Notes: a model not told the origin generated them from the letters alone. A DNA stretch of 57,321 nucleotides from Natronococcus amylolyticus DSM 10524 (GCF_000337675.1 NZ_AOIB01000013.1:90328-147648); one strand, 5' to 3'; numbered from the stretch's first letter, positions 1 through 9,134 are shown. Made by a program: numbers and translations.

Positions 1-31
1 TCGCGCCATCAGAGATGTGTATAAGAGACAG
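1..31. other. Sequencing adapter (454 primer A tail + Nextera mosaic end)
   Basis: Positions 13-31 are exactly the 19-bp Tn5/Nextera mosaic end (AGATGTGTATAAGAGACAG). Positions 1-12 (TCGCGCCATCAG) match the 3' end of the Roche FLX primer A. Together they form the transposon adapter used for 454-format Nextera libraries, so these bases are library-derived. Translating through the adapter gives the familiar artefact peptide YKRQ at the start of the first open frame. Confidence 0.96.
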
Positions 32-316
32 GTCGACCACTACGATCGTGACCCGGAACGCAACCTCGCCGAACTCGCCGCGCTGACCGCCGGCCTGCTC
101 GAGGACGACCGCCTCACCGAGCCGAAGTGGACCGACCACCAGGGCTGGCGTTACGCGATCCCCGAAAACGGCGCCTCGAGTGGCTCATTGGAGCGAGCGG
201 AGTCAGAGGGGTTGTACTGCGTCGGCGACTGGACCGCGGGCGAGGGACGGATCCACGCGGCGCTGCGAAGCGGCCTCGAGGTCGGCGAGCGGATCGCCGG
301 GCGACGTCGGGACTGA
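32..316 (+). CDS. FAD-dependent oxidoreductase, C-terminal fragment (5' truncated)
   Basis: Only the last 94 codons are present because the contig begins inside the gene; the frame continues into the adapter and no native start exists here. The C-terminus carries the stretch GLYCVGDWTAGEGRIHAAL followed by SGLEVGERI. This is the typical last FAD-binding segment (Gly-Asp contacting the flavin ribityl, then a helix) of amine-oxidase/renalase-like flavoproteins. The substrate cannot be named because the Rossmann and substrate domains are missing. The gene ends at TGA 314-316. About 160 bases without a recognisable gene separate it from the convergent peptidase gene. Confidence 0.8.
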   Translation, partial: VDHYDRDPERNLAELAALTAGLLEDDRLTEPKWTDHQGWRYAIPENGASSGSLERAESEGLYCVGDWTAGEGRIHAALRSGLEVGERIAGRRRD

Positions 317-479
317 ACGATCGGACAAAAGGGGGGAAGAGGGGTGGATCAGCCGGGACGGCGTACCAGCGATTCGGACGCGGTTGGGGGGATCGGTCCC
401 GGCTATCTCTTCGTTCAGCCCTCCAGTATAAATGCTTTGTGACGAAGTCTGAAAAATAGATCTAGAGGCCCCGAGCCAC

Positions 480-1664
480 TCAGTTCGCTCGCGGCTCGAG
501 CCGGATCGGGTACTCGGTCAGGTTCTCGTAGCCGTCCTCGGTGACGACCACCAAGTCCTCGATGCGGACCCCGCCTACCTGGGGGTCGTAGATGCCGGGT
601 TCGACCGTGACGACGTGGCCCGGCTCGAGTTCGCCCCCGGTCGGCGAGAGGCTGGGCTGCTCGTGGATGTCGAGGCCGACGCCGTGGCCGGTGCTGTGGA
701 TGAACCCGGTCCCGGCGCTGGGATCGCTCCGGAGCGTCTCGTAGCCGGCGTCCTCGATGACGTCGCAGGTCGCGTCGTGGACGGCCGCGCCGGTGACGCC
801 GGGTTCGATCGCCTCGAGAGCAGCGTCGAACGCCTCACGGGTGACGTCGTACCGCTGTCGGGCCTCCTCGCTTGGCTCGCCGCGGACGAAGGTACGGGTC
901 ATGTCCCCGAAGTAGCCGGTGCCCTTGTCCCGCGGAAAGATGTCGATCACGATCAGTTCGCCGGCCTCGAGCGTCCCGCTGCCGCGGTTGTGTGGGTCGG
1001 CGCCATCGGGGCCGCAGGCAACGATCGTCTCGTCGAGCGCGCAGCCGTGGCGCAACAGCGCGATCTCGATCTCCCGTTTGACCCGTTCGCTGGTCAGCTC
1101 CTCGCCGTCGCGGACGAGCGCGCCGTCCTCGATCTCGGTCGTCGCGATGAGCCGTTCGGCGACGGCCATCGCGGCCTCGTTGGCCGACTGGGTGGCGCTG
1201 ATCTGGTTGGCTTCCCAGGGCGTCTTTGTCGCGCGGATCCCCTCGACGACGCCCTCGCGCTCGACAGCCACCTCGAGTCCCCGCTCGCGGAGCCCGTCGG
1301 CGGTTCCCGTCGGGAAGTTCCGCGGGACGGCGACCGAGTCGATCCCGTGATCGGCGAGGAACGCGGCGATCGTTCGCACCGTCCCCTCGTAGGAGCCGTG
1401 CTCGGCGACCAGCGCCTGATAGTCGTACGCCGATCGTCGGCTCACGGAGTCGGCGTCGGCCTCCTTCGTCGCGCGGCCGTACTCGAGCCCCGAGACCAGC
1501 AGGTGAACGCCGCCGTCGGCGGTGACGAGCGTCTGGTAGGCGTCGGGCGCCGTGAAGCCGGAGACGTAGCGCTGGTCGGAGTCGGAGTCGTCATCGTCGA
1601 TGAGGTAGCCGTCGAGCGAACCGTCCTCGAGGACGGCGAGCAGCGGATCGAGATCGGGTTCCAT
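480..1664 (-). CDS. M24 family metallopeptidase (Xaa-Pro aminopeptidase-like)
   Basis: This 394-residue protein has the creatinase-type N-terminal domain (about 1-150) and the pita-bread metallopeptidase domain (about 155-394). The dinuclear metal ligands are visible: D241 in VIDIFPRD, D254 in GDMTRTF, H327 in STGHGVGLDIHE, E355 in VEPGIYD and E369 in GVRIEDLVVV. The family cleaves X-Pro bonds at peptide N-termini, and activity is likely cytosolic. The start ATG (minus strand, 1662-1664) is chosen because the open frame upstream of it is antisense to the carbamoyltransferase and lacks family similarity. The gene stands alone and runs divergently from the carbamoyltransferase. Some M24 proteins act on creatine or other substrates, so prolidase specificity is inferred. 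Confidence 0.9.
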   Translation of the reverse strand: MEPDLDPLLAVLEDGSLDGYLIDDDDSDSDQRYVSGFTAPDAYQTLVTADGGVHLLVSGLEYGRATKEADADSVSRRSAYDYQALVAEHGSYEGTVRTIAAFLADHGIDSVAVPRNFPTGTADGLRERGLEVAVEREGVVEGIRATKTPWEANQISATQSANEAAMAVAERLIATTEIEDGALVRDGEELTSERVKREIEIALLRHGCALDETIVACGPDGADPHNRGSGTLEAGELIVIDIFPRDKGTGYFGDMTRTFVRGEPSEEARQRYDVTREAFDAALEAIEPGVTGAAVHDATCDVIEDAGYETLRSDPSAGTGFIHSTGHGVGLDIHEQPSLSPTGGELEPGHVVTVEPGIYDPQVGGVRIEDLVVVTEDGYENLTEYPIRLEPRAN

Positions 1665-1836
1665 GTCACGTGCTTCCGGAACCGTCCTACATAATTGCGG
1701 GGGTTGCGGACCGGCGTCGCCCCGCCGTCGGTCCGGCGTTGCCGCCGCCTGGATCGGTGGGTGAATCCGTCGCCGGACCCAGCATCGGACTCGAGTCGCC
1801 GCCGGCGTTCGATGACGGGTCCTCGAGGCCGTCGTA

Positions 1837-1860
1837 ATTATAAACAAATGGACATATATC
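1837..1860 (+). promoter_or_regulatory. Candidate TATA region of the carbamoyltransferase gene
   Basis: An A/T island in otherwise G+C-rich DNA contains AATTATAAAC (1837-1846) and CATATATC (1853-1860), 66-90 bases before the ATG at 1926. Either could be an archaeal box A; the second would place the transcript start near 1885. Inference from composition and spacing only. Confidence 0.4.
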
Positions 1861-1925
1861 GAACGAGATGAGTTTCGGGAAGACTTTGAACCCCCCTCAC
1901 GGAGTGGTGGAACGAGTCCCCGCGA

Positions 1926-3707
1926 ATGAGTTCGCCATCGTACATCGTCGCCTGTAAGCCCGCGATCGGACTGTACGGCCAGCACGATCCAAGCGCCGTT
2001 CTCTTCGAGGACGGGACGCCGATCTTCGGTATCGAAGAGGAGCGACTGACGCGGGACAAACACGCCGTCGACACGTTCCCCGAGCGGGCGATCCGTGCCT
2101 GTCTCGACTTCCGGGACCTCGAGCTCGCGGATCTCGAGCGGATCCTCCTCCCCTACGACCCGAAACTCCGCGCACGCATTCGACGCCACTACGTCACCGA
2201 CGCGATCACGGCAGAGGGTTTCGCCCGAAAGGTGTCGGCGCTCGAGGAGACCATCATCGACGAGATCCGGAGTCGGTTCTTCCCGACTCAACAGGTCGAG
2301 AGCAAGCTCGAGTCGATCGGGACGCCGATTCCGCCCGTCGAGTGTCTCTCCCACCACCGCTGTCACGCCGCAAGCGCGTTCCACCCCTCCGGGTTCGACG
2401 ACGCGTTGATCCTGACGATCGACGCGAAAGGCGAGTACGACTCGACGGTAATCTGGCGGGGCACCCCCGACGGGCTCGCACGGGTCCGGACCTACGAACA
2501 CCCCAACAGCCTCGGGCTCTTTTTCGCCATCGTCACCGAGTTCCTCGGCTACCGGATGTTCAACGGCGAGGGGAAGGTCATGGGGCTCGCTCCCTACGGC
2601 GAGCGACGACCCGAAATCGAACGCACCCTGCGAAGCCTGATCGACACCGGCGTCGACTACGACGTCACGGCGCTGACGAAGCGCTGGGGGACCGGCTACG
2701 GCGTCCGCCAGCTCGAGGAGGCGTTCGGCCGGTCGCGAAACGACGAGCCCGGCCAGTTCGACCAGTGGGAGAAGGACCTCGCCCGCACCGCCCAGGAGCT
2801 GCTCGAGGAGACGGTCTGTGAGATCGTCGACGCCTACCTCGGCGCCTCCCGGTCGAACGACGTCGCGCTCGCGGGCGGCGTCGCGCTGAACTGCAAGCTC
2901 AACAAGAGCGTGCGAGAGCTCGAGGCGGTCGACGACACGTTCATCCAGCCCGTCGCCCACGACGCGGGGCTCGCCCTCGGCGCCGGCTGGCTCGAGCGGC
3001 GACCCGCCGACGTCGAGCCCCAGACGACGGCCTATCTCGGCCCCGAGTACGGGACCGACGAGATCGAGTCGCTGCTCGAAACGAACAAGATCCAGTACGG
3101 CAAACCCGACGACCTCGAGGCCTACGTCGCCGAACGGCTGGCCGACGGCGCCCTCGTGGGCTGGTTCCAGGGGCGGATGGAGATGGGTCCCCGGGCGCTT
3201 GGCGCCCGGAGCATCCTCGCCGACCCCCGTACTGCCGAATCGCGGGATCGGGTCAACAAGTACGTCAAACACCGCGAGGAGTGGCGACCGTTCGCCCCCT
3301 CGATGCTCGAGTCCGCCGCTCCCGAGTACCTGATCGACGGCCAGCCCGCCCCGTTCATGATCGACACCTTCGACGTCCGCCCGGAGAAGGTCGACGAGCT
3401 CGAGGCGGTGCTCCACCCCGCCGACGACTCGACGCGACCCCAGACCGTCCGCGAGGACCAGCACCCCCGCTACCACCGGCTGATCAGCGAGTTCGAGTCG
3501 ATCACGGGCGTTCCGGTCGTCCTGAACACCTCGTTCAACGACCACGCCGAGCCGATCGTCAACACGCCCACGGAGGCGCTCAAGGACTTCTACGGGATGG
3601 GTCTGGACGTGCTCGTGCTCGAGGACTGCGTCGTCGAGAAGGCCGCAGGGAAGACCGGCGAGGGCGCGCTCGAGGGCGACGCCGTGGCCGGGCCGACGGA
3701 CGAGTAA
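1926..3707 (+). CDS. Carbamoyltransferase (NodU/CmcH/TobZ family)
   Basis: A 593-residue protein of typical family length. The N-terminal ASKHA/Kae1-like domain (about 1-345) has HDPSAVLFEDG at 20-30, the acidic EEERLTRDKH motif at 37-46 and the metal-binding HHRCHA at 143-148. It continues with DAKGEYDSTV, NGEGKVMGLAPYG and LAGGVALNCKLN. The C-terminal carbamoyl-transfer domain has GRMEMGPRALGARSIL, KHREEWRPFAPS and VLNTSFNDHAEPIVNTP. The family makes carbamoyl-AMP from carbamoyl phosphate and ATP and passes the carbamoyl group to a hydroxyl of sugars, Nod factors or antibiotics. No glycosyl or secondary-metabolite genes lie beside it, so the acceptor is unknown. It is probably a single-gene unit with its own promoter. 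Confidence 0.92.
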   Translation: MSSPSYIVACKPAIGLYGQHDPSAVLFEDGTPIFGIEEERLTRDKHAVDTFPERAIRACLDFRDLELADLERILLPYDPKLRARIRRHYVTDAITAEGFARKVSALEETIIDEIRSRFFPTQQVESKLESIGTPIPPVECLSHHRCHAASAFHPSGFDDALILTIDAKGEYDSTVIWRGTPDGLARVRTYEHPNSLGLFFAIVTEFLGYRMFNGEGKVMGLAPYGERRPEIERTLRSLIDTGVDYDVTALTKRWGTGYGVRQLEEAFGRSRNDEPGQFDQWEKDLARTAQELLEETVCEIVDAYLGASRSNDVALAGGVALNCKLNKSVRELEAVDDTFIQPVAHDAGLALGAGWLERRPADVEPQTTAYLGPEYGTDEIESLLETNKIQYGKPDDLEAYVAERLADGALVGWFQGRMEMGPRALGARSILADPRTAESRDRVNKYVKHREEWRPFAPSMLESAAPEYLIDGQPAPFMIDTFDVRPEKVDELEAVLHPADDSTRPQTVREDQHPRYHRLISEFESITGVPVVLNTSFNDHAEPIVNTPTEALKDFYGMGLDVLVLEDCVVEKAAGKTGEGALEGDAVAGPTDE

Positions 3708-3819
3708 CGCACCGCGCCCGCCGCCCCTCTCGGCGACAGTCTCTCGCCCCTCGAAGTCGCTCGCCCGGGGTTCGCCGACCGCAGCATCTTTTGGCGCCGT
3801 CGTGTTGTGACGGCACACG

Positions 3820-4464
3820 ATGCACGTCGCAGTTATCGGCGCGAACGGCGGAATCGGCCGCGAGCTACTGCCCCGCCTCGCGGACGCCGGTCACGACCCG
3901 ATCGGCGTCGTGCGAGACGAGTCCCAGTTCGACGAGATCCGCGAGCGCGGCGGCGAGCCACGCCTGGGCGACCTCGAGGGCGAGTTCGAATCGGCCCTCG
4001 AGGACGCCGACGCCGTCGTCTTCACGGCGGGTTCGGGCGGTGACACCGACTGGGGAAAGACGTTGCTGATCGACCTCTGGGGCGCGCGGCGGGTCATCGA
4101 CGCCTGCCTCGAGCGCGGGATCGACCGGTTCGTGATGATCAGCGCCTACCGGGCCAGCGAGCCGCTTGGCGACCCCGAGGCGATGCGTCCCTACTGGGTC
4201 GCCAAGCGCTGTGCCGACGACTTCCTCGAGGCGTCCGCGCTCGACGCGACGATCCTCCGACCGACGGCACTGACCGATGACGAGGGAACGGGCCGCGTCT
4301 CGGCGAGTTTCGAGTACGACGGCGAGGGCGGCGGCGACATCCCCCGCGCCGACGTCGGCCAGGCGGTCGTCACCGCGCTCGAGACCGACGAGACGATAGG
4401 CGAGACGATCAGGCTCTTCGGCGGCGACACCGCTATCGAGGACGCGGTTCGCCCCGAGCGCTGA
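3820..4464 (+). CDS. NAD(P)-binding, SDR-like (atypical) protein
   Basis: A 214-residue single-domain protein. It opens with the Rossmann motif VAVIGANGGIGREL (GxxGxxG) and continues with the YwnB/HSCARG-like pattern DAVVFTAGSGG, IDRFVMISAYRA and YWVAKRCADDFL (Tyr-x-x-x-Lys equivalent), then ILRPTAL. The family includes NAD(P)H-sensing or flavin-reductase-like proteins and sugar epimerase relatives; no substrate can be assigned. The gene starts 112 bases after the carbamoyltransferase stop on the same strand and ends 111 bases before aroA, so co-transcription with either is possible but not shown. Confidence 0.8.
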   Translation: MHVAVIGANGGIGRELLPRLADAGHDPIGVVRDESQFDEIRERGGEPRLGDLEGEFESALEDADAVVFTAGSGGDTDWGKTLLIDLWGARRVIDACLERGIDRFVMISAYRASEPLGDPEAMRPYWVAKRCADDFLEASALDATILRPTALTDDEGTGRVSASFEYDGEGGGDIPRADVGQAVVTALETDETIGETIRLFGGDTAIEDAVRPER

Positions 4465-4575
4465 TCGCACGCACGGAGGTTTCGGCTCGGCGGTCGACTC
4501 GCGTCGACGGCGAACCCGTTCTGCAATACTACCAGCATCGGTACCGTGATAGGGCGCCCCTTCCCAGGAGTCGGT

Positions 4576-5865
4576 ATGGACGTCACTATCACTCCCTCCC
4601 GCGTCGCGGGACGGGCTCGAGCGCCACCCTCGAAGAGCTACACCCACCGCGCGATCCTCGCGGCCGGCTACGCCTCGCAGACGACGGTCCGGGACGCCCT
4701 CTGGAGCGCCGACACGAAGGCTACAGCGCGCGCCGTCTCCCTGTTCGGTGGGAACGTCGACCGCGACGACGACAGCCTCGAGGTCGAGGGCTTCGACGGC
4801 CAGCCGGGCGTCCCCGACGACGTCATCGACTGTGAGAACAGCGGGACGACGATGCGCCTCGTGACGGCGGCGGCGGCGCTGGCCGACGGGACGAGCGTCC
4901 TCACGGGCGACGGGTCGCTCCGGAGTCGGCCACAGGGACCGCTGCTCGAGGCGATCGCCGACCTCGATGGCGAGGCCTTCAGCACCCGCGGCAACGGCCA
5001 GGCGCCGCTGGTAATCACGGGACCGATCTCAGGTACCGAGGTCTCGATCCCCGGCGACGTCTCCTCGCAGTACATCACCGCGCTGCTGATGGCCGGCGCG
5101 GTAACCGAGGGGGGACTCGAGATCGACCTCGAGACGGAGCTCAAGTCGGCGCCGTACGTCGATATCACGCTCGAGGTGCTCGACGACTTCGGCGTCGAGG
5201 CCGAGAAGACCAAGACCGGGTTCGCCGTCGACGGCGGCCAGCGCTACGATCCCGCGGACGGCGAGTACCGCGTTCCCGGCGACTTCTCCTCGATCTCGTA
5301 CCTGCTCGCGGCGGGTGCGATCGCCGGCGACGACGGCGTCCACGTCGAGGGCGCCAAGCCCAGCGCCCAGGGCGACACGGCGATCGTCGAGATCGTCGAG
5401 GAGATGGGCGCTGACGTCGACTGGAATCGAGACGAGGGAACCATCGACGTCTCGGCGACCGACCTCGAGGGGGTCGAGGTCTCCGTCGAGGACACGCCCG
5501 ATCTGTTGCCGACGATCGCGACCCTGGGCGCGGTCGCCGACGGCGACACTCGGATCACGAACGCCGAGCACGTCCGGTACAAGGAAACCGATCGGGTGAG
5601 CGCGATGGCCGAAGAACTAGGAAAGATGGGCGTCGAGACGACCGAGGAGCAAGAATCGCTGACGGTCCACGGCAGCGAGTCGACCCTCGAGGGCGCCGCG
5701 GTCGACGGGCGGGGCGATCACCGCATCGTGATGGCTCTCGCCCTCGCCGGACTGGTCGCCGACGGCGAGACGACGATCGCGGGCGCCGAGCATGTCGACG
5801 TCTCGTTCCCGAACTTCTTCGAGACGCTCGAGGAGTTGGGCGCGACCCTCGATCGTGAGAACTGA
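4576..5865 (+). CDS. aroA: 3-phosphoshikimate 1-carboxyvinyltransferase (EPSP synthase)
   Basis: This enzyme transfers the enolpyruvyl group of PEP to shikimate 3-phosphate, the sixth step of the shikimate pathway. The 429-residue protein shows the shikimate-phosphate site [10 protein letters not shown] (17-26), the PEP site ENSGTTMRL followed by [13 protein letters not shown], the catalytic-loop PDLLPTIA and the [17 protein letters not shown] block near the end. The start ATG 4576 gives the usual MxVTIxPS N-terminus; an in-frame ATG 30 bases upstream would add residues not seen in the family. aroC lies about 4 kb downstream on the same strand, separated by unrelated genes. Confidence 0.97.
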   Translation: MDVTITPSRVAGRARAPPSKSYTHRAILAAGYASQTTVRDALWSADTKATARAVSLFGGNVDRDDDSLEVEGFDGQPGVPDDVIDCENSGTTMRLVTAAAALADGTSVLTGDGSLRSRPQGPLLEAIADLDGEAFSTRGNGQAPLVITGPISGTEVSIPGDVSSQYITALLMAGAVTEGGLEIDLETELKSAPYVDITLEVLDDFGVEAEKTKTGFAVDGGQRYDPADGEYRVPGDFSSISYLLAAGAIAGDDGVHVEGAKPSAQGDTAIVEIVEEMGADVDWNRDEGTIDVSATDLEGVEVSVEDTPDLLPTIATLGAVADGDTRITNAEHVRYKETDRVSAMAEELGKMGVETTEEQESLTVHGSESTLEGAAVDGRGDHRIVMALALAGLVADGETTIAGAEHVDVSFPNFFETLEELGATLDREN

Positions 5866-5940
5866 GCGGCGTCCGAACTCGAGCGCGAGGACTGACGGGA
5901 GCTACGCTCGAGCTCGAAACCTGGGCGAGCCGAACGGTCC

Positions 5941-6684
5941 TCAGAACGTGTAGGCCATCAACACCTCGTCGACGAACTCGTCGTCGATCGTGTAGTGGTT
6001 TCGACGGATGCCCTCGGTGTTCCAGCCGTGATCCTCGAGGAACGCCAGGGCCTCGTCGTTGGTCGCCGGAACGCTGTTGTACACCTTCCGGTAGCCGTTG
6101 GCCTCGGCCCAGTCGACCCCGCGGGTGAGCAGGGCGTCGCCGACGCCGCGTCGGCGGTGGTCAGGTCGGACGCCGACGGTGAGCTGGGCCGTCTCGCGGA
6201 GCTTCTCGACCTGCGGGAGGTCGAGGTGGACCCAGCCCGCGATCTCGTCGTCGATCGTGGCGACGAAGAACACCCGCGACTCGACGGTGTTGTGGCGGGT
6301 GACGGCGTCCTCGTACAGCAGTTGCTCGGCGACGCTCTCGGCGACGACGTAGGACTCCCTCGAGGTCACGTCGCGGATCGCGCCGACGAGCCCGTCGAAG
6401 TCCCGGTTCTGCCCAGGGCGGATGAGGTAGGTCCCGTCGTCGGTTGCGTACTCCTCGACCGAGCCGACGTCGAGCGCGAGCCGGACCGTGCCGCCGTCCT
6501 CCTCGAGGTAGCCCTTCGTCTCTAGTCCCTCGAGCTCCGTTCGGAACCGTTCGGGCGACAGCGACGTCATCTCCCGGATCCGGTGTCGAGCCGCCGTCCC
6601 GTGGCGTTCGACGTACTGGTAGATCGACCTGCTCGCCTCACTCTCGAACGTCGGCCGCTCGGGTGCGCGCATAGGGGAGGTCAT
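5941..6684 (-). CDS. GNAT N-acetyltransferase with N-terminal winged-helix domain
   Basis: A 247-residue two-domain protein. Residues about 15-75 look like a winged helix-turn-helix (SRSIYQYVERHG, then ERFRTELEGLETKGYLEED with a beta wing). The C-terminal half is a GNAT fold with TYLIRPGQNRDFDGL at its start and the acetyl-CoA motif LTVGVRPDHRRRGVGDALL (Arg/Gly-x-x-Gly-x-Gly/Ala type). The family transfers acetyl from acetyl-CoA to amines. The linked DNA-binding-like domain suggests either a regulator sensing acetyl-CoA or a peptide-binding role. The gene is convergent with aroA and divergent from the phosphatase-superfamily gene. Confidence 0.8.
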   Translation of the reverse strand: MTSPMRAPERPTFESEASRSIYQYVERHGTAARHRIREMTSLSPERFRTELEGLETKGYLEEDGGTVRLALDVGSVEEYATDDGTYLIRPGQNRDFDGLVGAIRDVTSRESYVVAESVAEQLLYEDAVTRHNTVESRVFFVATIDDEIAGWVHLDLPQVEKLRETAQLTVGVRPDHRRRGVGDALLTRGVDWAEANGYRKVYNSVPATNDEALAFLEDHGWNTEGIRRNHYTIDDEFVDEVLMAYTF

Positions 6685-6779
6685 CGGGTGGCACGAGCAT
6701 AGTCCTTGGCATTCGGTACCATACTTTCCGGACCGCCCGCGCCGGTGGTACTATCCCGACCCAAGTCATCGGAAGGGGC

Positions 6780-8042
6780 ATGCGAACGTCCCTCGAGTCG
6801 CGGCTCCGGCAGCGCCTGAGCGAGGGTGAGTACCTGTTTCCCGACTACGACGGCTACTGCGTCGCGAACGTGCCGGAGACGGCGCTGTCGCTGCTCGCCG
6901 ACGGGTTCGAGCGACGGCTGCCCGACGACGCGCTCGAGGGCGTCGACACGGACGTCGACAATGTCGTTCTCTTCCTGCTGGACGGGTTCGGATACGAGCA
7001 CTGGAAGCGCCACTGCGGGGTCCACCCGTTGCTCGAGCGCTTCTCGACTGCCGGCACCGTGGCGCCGCTGACGTCGGTCTACCCCTCCGAGACGGCCGCC
7101 GCGCTGACGACGATCAACACCGGTTCCTCGCCCGTCGAGCACGGGCTGCTCGGCTGGTTCCAGTACCTCGAGTCCGCCGGCGAGATCGTCGAGACCCTGC
7201 CGTTCCGAACGCTCGAGGGCGACCCGCTGGCGGACGTCTCGCCGTCCTCGGCCGCGTCGGAGCTGTTCACCGGATCGTCGATCTACGAGCGGGCCGAACG
7301 GGCAGGGATCGACACGTACACGCTCCAGCCGGCCGAGTTCGTCGACTCGGGCTACACCCGAGCGACGACCGCGGGCGCCACCCGGGTCGGCTACGACTCC
7401 GCGACCGACCTCGCGCTGTCGATCCGGCGAGCCCTCGAGGAGTCCGCGACGCCGGCGTCCGTCTACGCCTACGAGCCGACGATCGACACCGTCTCCCACG
7501 CCGAGGGGACGGGCACCGAACGCTACCGCCAGCACCTCGAGGCGATCCTCGAGCGGCTGCACTACGAGCTGGTCGAGCGACTCGACTCCGACCTCGCTGA
7601 GCGAACGCTGTTGGTGGTGACGGCCGACCACGGGATCGTCGACACCGCGCCCGACGAGAACGTCGTGATGAGCGACTGGGAGTCGTGGCCGGCGCTGCGG
7701 GAGACGTTCCGCCGCGACGAGGGAGGCGAGCCGCGACTGCCGACCGGAAGCCCGCGCAACGTCCACTTCCACGTGCGACCGGATCGCCTCCAGGAGGCTC
7801 GCCGGATCGTCGACTCGAACCTCGACGGTCAGACGTTCACTCGCGAGGAGGCGCTCGAGCGCGGGCTGTTCGGTCCCGGCGAGCCGTCCGCGCTGTTCGA
7901 CCGGCGCTGCGGCGATCTGCTTGCCGTCCATCGGAACCGCGGATTGTGGTGGTCGGAGATGGATTCGATCGGGATGCACGGCGGGCTCACCGATGGAGAG
8001 ATGCTGGTCCCGCTGGCCGCGGCCCGTCTGGACGCACTGTGA
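6780..8042 (+). CDS. Alkaline phosphatase superfamily protein (type I phosphodiesterase/nucleotide pyrophosphatase-like)
   Basis: A 420-residue enzyme with the metal-binding residues of the superfamily: D68 in FLLDGFGYEHW, the nucleophile region TSVYPSETAAALTT (Thr105), EPTIDTVSHAEG (Asp and His), VVTADHGI (Asp-His) and the final GMHGG histidine. Members hydrolyse phosphodiesters or phosphomonoesters with two metal ions; the archaeal PglZ-lacking group has no defined substrate. There is no signal peptide, so it is probably cytoplasmic. A small membrane-protein gene begins 52 bases downstream and may be co-transcribed. Confidence 0.85.
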   Translation: MRTSLESRLRQRLSEGEYLFPDYDGYCVANVPETALSLLADGFERRLPDDALEGVDTDVDNVVLFLLDGFGYEHWKRHCGVHPLLERFSTAGTVAPLTSVYPSETAAALTTINTGSSPVEHGLLGWFQYLESAGEIVETLPFRTLEGDPLADVSPSSAASELFTGSSIYERAERAGIDTYTLQPAEFVDSGYTRATTAGATRVGYDSATDLALSIRRALEESATPASVYAYEPTIDTVSHAEGTGTERYRQHLEAILERLHYELVERLDSDLAERTLLVVTADHGIVDTAPDENVVMSDWESWPALRETFRRDEGGEPRLPTGSPRNVHFHVRPDRLQEARRIVDSNLDGQTFTREEALERGLFGPGEPSALFDRRCGDLLAVHRNRGLWWSEMDSIGMHGGLTDGEMLVPLAAARLDAL

Positions 8043-8094
8043 ACGGACTGGTCCCGGGAGAAGACATATACGTTCACTGTCCCGTACCCCGAGC

Positions 8095-8307
8095 ATGAGC
8101 CTTCCCGGCACGACCGATGTCCCGCCGGCCCTGGGGAACTTCCTCTATCTCGTCGGTGCGTTCCTCCTCACCGGAATCGCGACGATGGCGATCGTCGGCC
8201 TCACGGGCCTCGAGGGGGTCGCCGCCTACGCGGTCGCGGTCGCGTCGTTCGTCGCCGTCTTCGTCGGACTGCTCGCCGCGTACGATCGCTACTACCTCGT
8301 CGAGTGA
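8095..8307 (+). CDS. Small two-helix membrane protein
   Basis: A 70-residue protein with two predicted membrane helices (about 13-35 and 41-62) joined by a short Gly-rich turn, and a charged C-terminal YDRYYLVE. The start ATG 8095 gives a compact hydrophilic N-terminus before the first helix; longer frames run back into the preceding gene in another phase. No function is recognised. It lies 52 bases after the phosphatase-superfamily gene on the same strand and is convergent with the lipoprotein gene at 8326-8901. Confidence 0.65.
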   Translation: MSLPGTTDVPPALGNFLYLVGAFLLTGIATMAIVGLTGLEGVAAYAVAVASFVAVFVGLLAAYDRYYLVE

Positions 8308-8325
8308 GAGAAACCGAATAGAAGG

Positions 8326-8901
8326 TTACAGCGGCGACCGCTCGACCGGTTCGGCCTCGATGACCCCGATCGCGTAGCTCGCGATCCCCTCCTCGAGCGT
8401 CATCACGCTGAACGACCACTCCTCCTCGTCGGCCAGTTCGGAGGTGCTCGTCGTGGCCTCGTCGATCCGCTCGCCGTCGGCGTCGTGGAAGACGATACCC
8501 ACTCGAACGGATCGAACGTCCTCGCCCGACTCGTTGACGACGAGCCCTTCGACCGAGCCCGAGAGGTCGTCTTCGACGAGCTCGTGCTCTTCGATCACGA
8601 GGCCCTCGATCGGCGGCCCCTCCTCGATCCGTTCCTCGAGATCGTCATCACCCTCGTCGTCGGTCTCCTCCGTATCGTCCTCGCCCTCGTCGTCAGTGTC
8701 TTCGTCTTCGTCGTCCCCGTTCCCGCCGTTTTCGCCGTTCGTCTCGTCGTCGTCGTCGCCGTTTTCGTCGTCGGTCCCGACTTCGGCGTCGTCCGTCTCG
8801 TCTTCGACGCCGTCGGCCTCGTCTCCGCCCTCGGACGCGCATCCGGCGAGGAGCGCCGAGACTGTAACGCCTGATCCAAGTAGCACCGTTCGTCTGTGCA
8901 T
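8326..8901 (-). CDS. Secreted lipoprotein with FxLYD-like domain
   Basis: A 191-residue protein. The N-terminus HRRTVLLGSGVTVSALLAGC is a Tat-type lipoprotein signal with lipobox LAGC (Cys21), so the mature protein should be anchored outside the membrane. Residues about 25-100 are an Asp/Glu/Gly/Asn-rich disordered stalk typical of haloarchaeal surface proteins. The C-terminal ~95 residues (GLVIEEHELV ... GLVVNESGEDVRSVRVGIVFHDADGERI ... EEWSFSV) match the beta-sandwich pattern of FxLYD domains. The ligand is unknown. Confidence 0.75.
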   Translation of the reverse strand: MHRRTVLLGSGVTVSALLAGCASEGGDEADGVEDETDDAEVGTDDENGDDDDETNGENGGNGDDEDEDTDDEGEDDTEETDDEGDDDLEERIEEGPPIEGLVIEEHELVEDDLSGSVEGLVVNESGEDVRSVRVGIVFHDADGERIDEATTSTSELADEEEWSFSVMTLEEGIASYAIGVIEAEPVERSPL

Positions 8902-9134
8902 GCGAGAGCGTATTCCGTTCGTCGAGTTGAGTATAGGCCGCCTATCCGTGGATCGAAGACCGGTCGCGAGGCCGTTCGTCTGCGTACGCTGTGCCTATCG
9001 TCGCACCGTCTCGAGCGAATCGGTCTTCGTCACCTCGCTCGAGCCGACCCGGCGGTTTTCGCTCGCAGTAGGCGTCCCCTTCGGATCGCTCGCAGCGATC
9101 GACCAGCTCTCGCCGACAGTCGCCGGTTGATCGC

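Noticed and set aside
480-3818. A 1112-codon open frame on the minus strand
   Set aside because: Only its last 394 codons (from 1664) are a protein family (M24). The rest is antisense to the carbamoyltransferase and exists because G+C-rich codons leave few stops.
4546-4575. Upstream in-frame start for aroA
   Set aside because: The ten added residues do not resemble EPSP synthase N-termini, whereas ATG 4576 starts exactly at the conserved strand.
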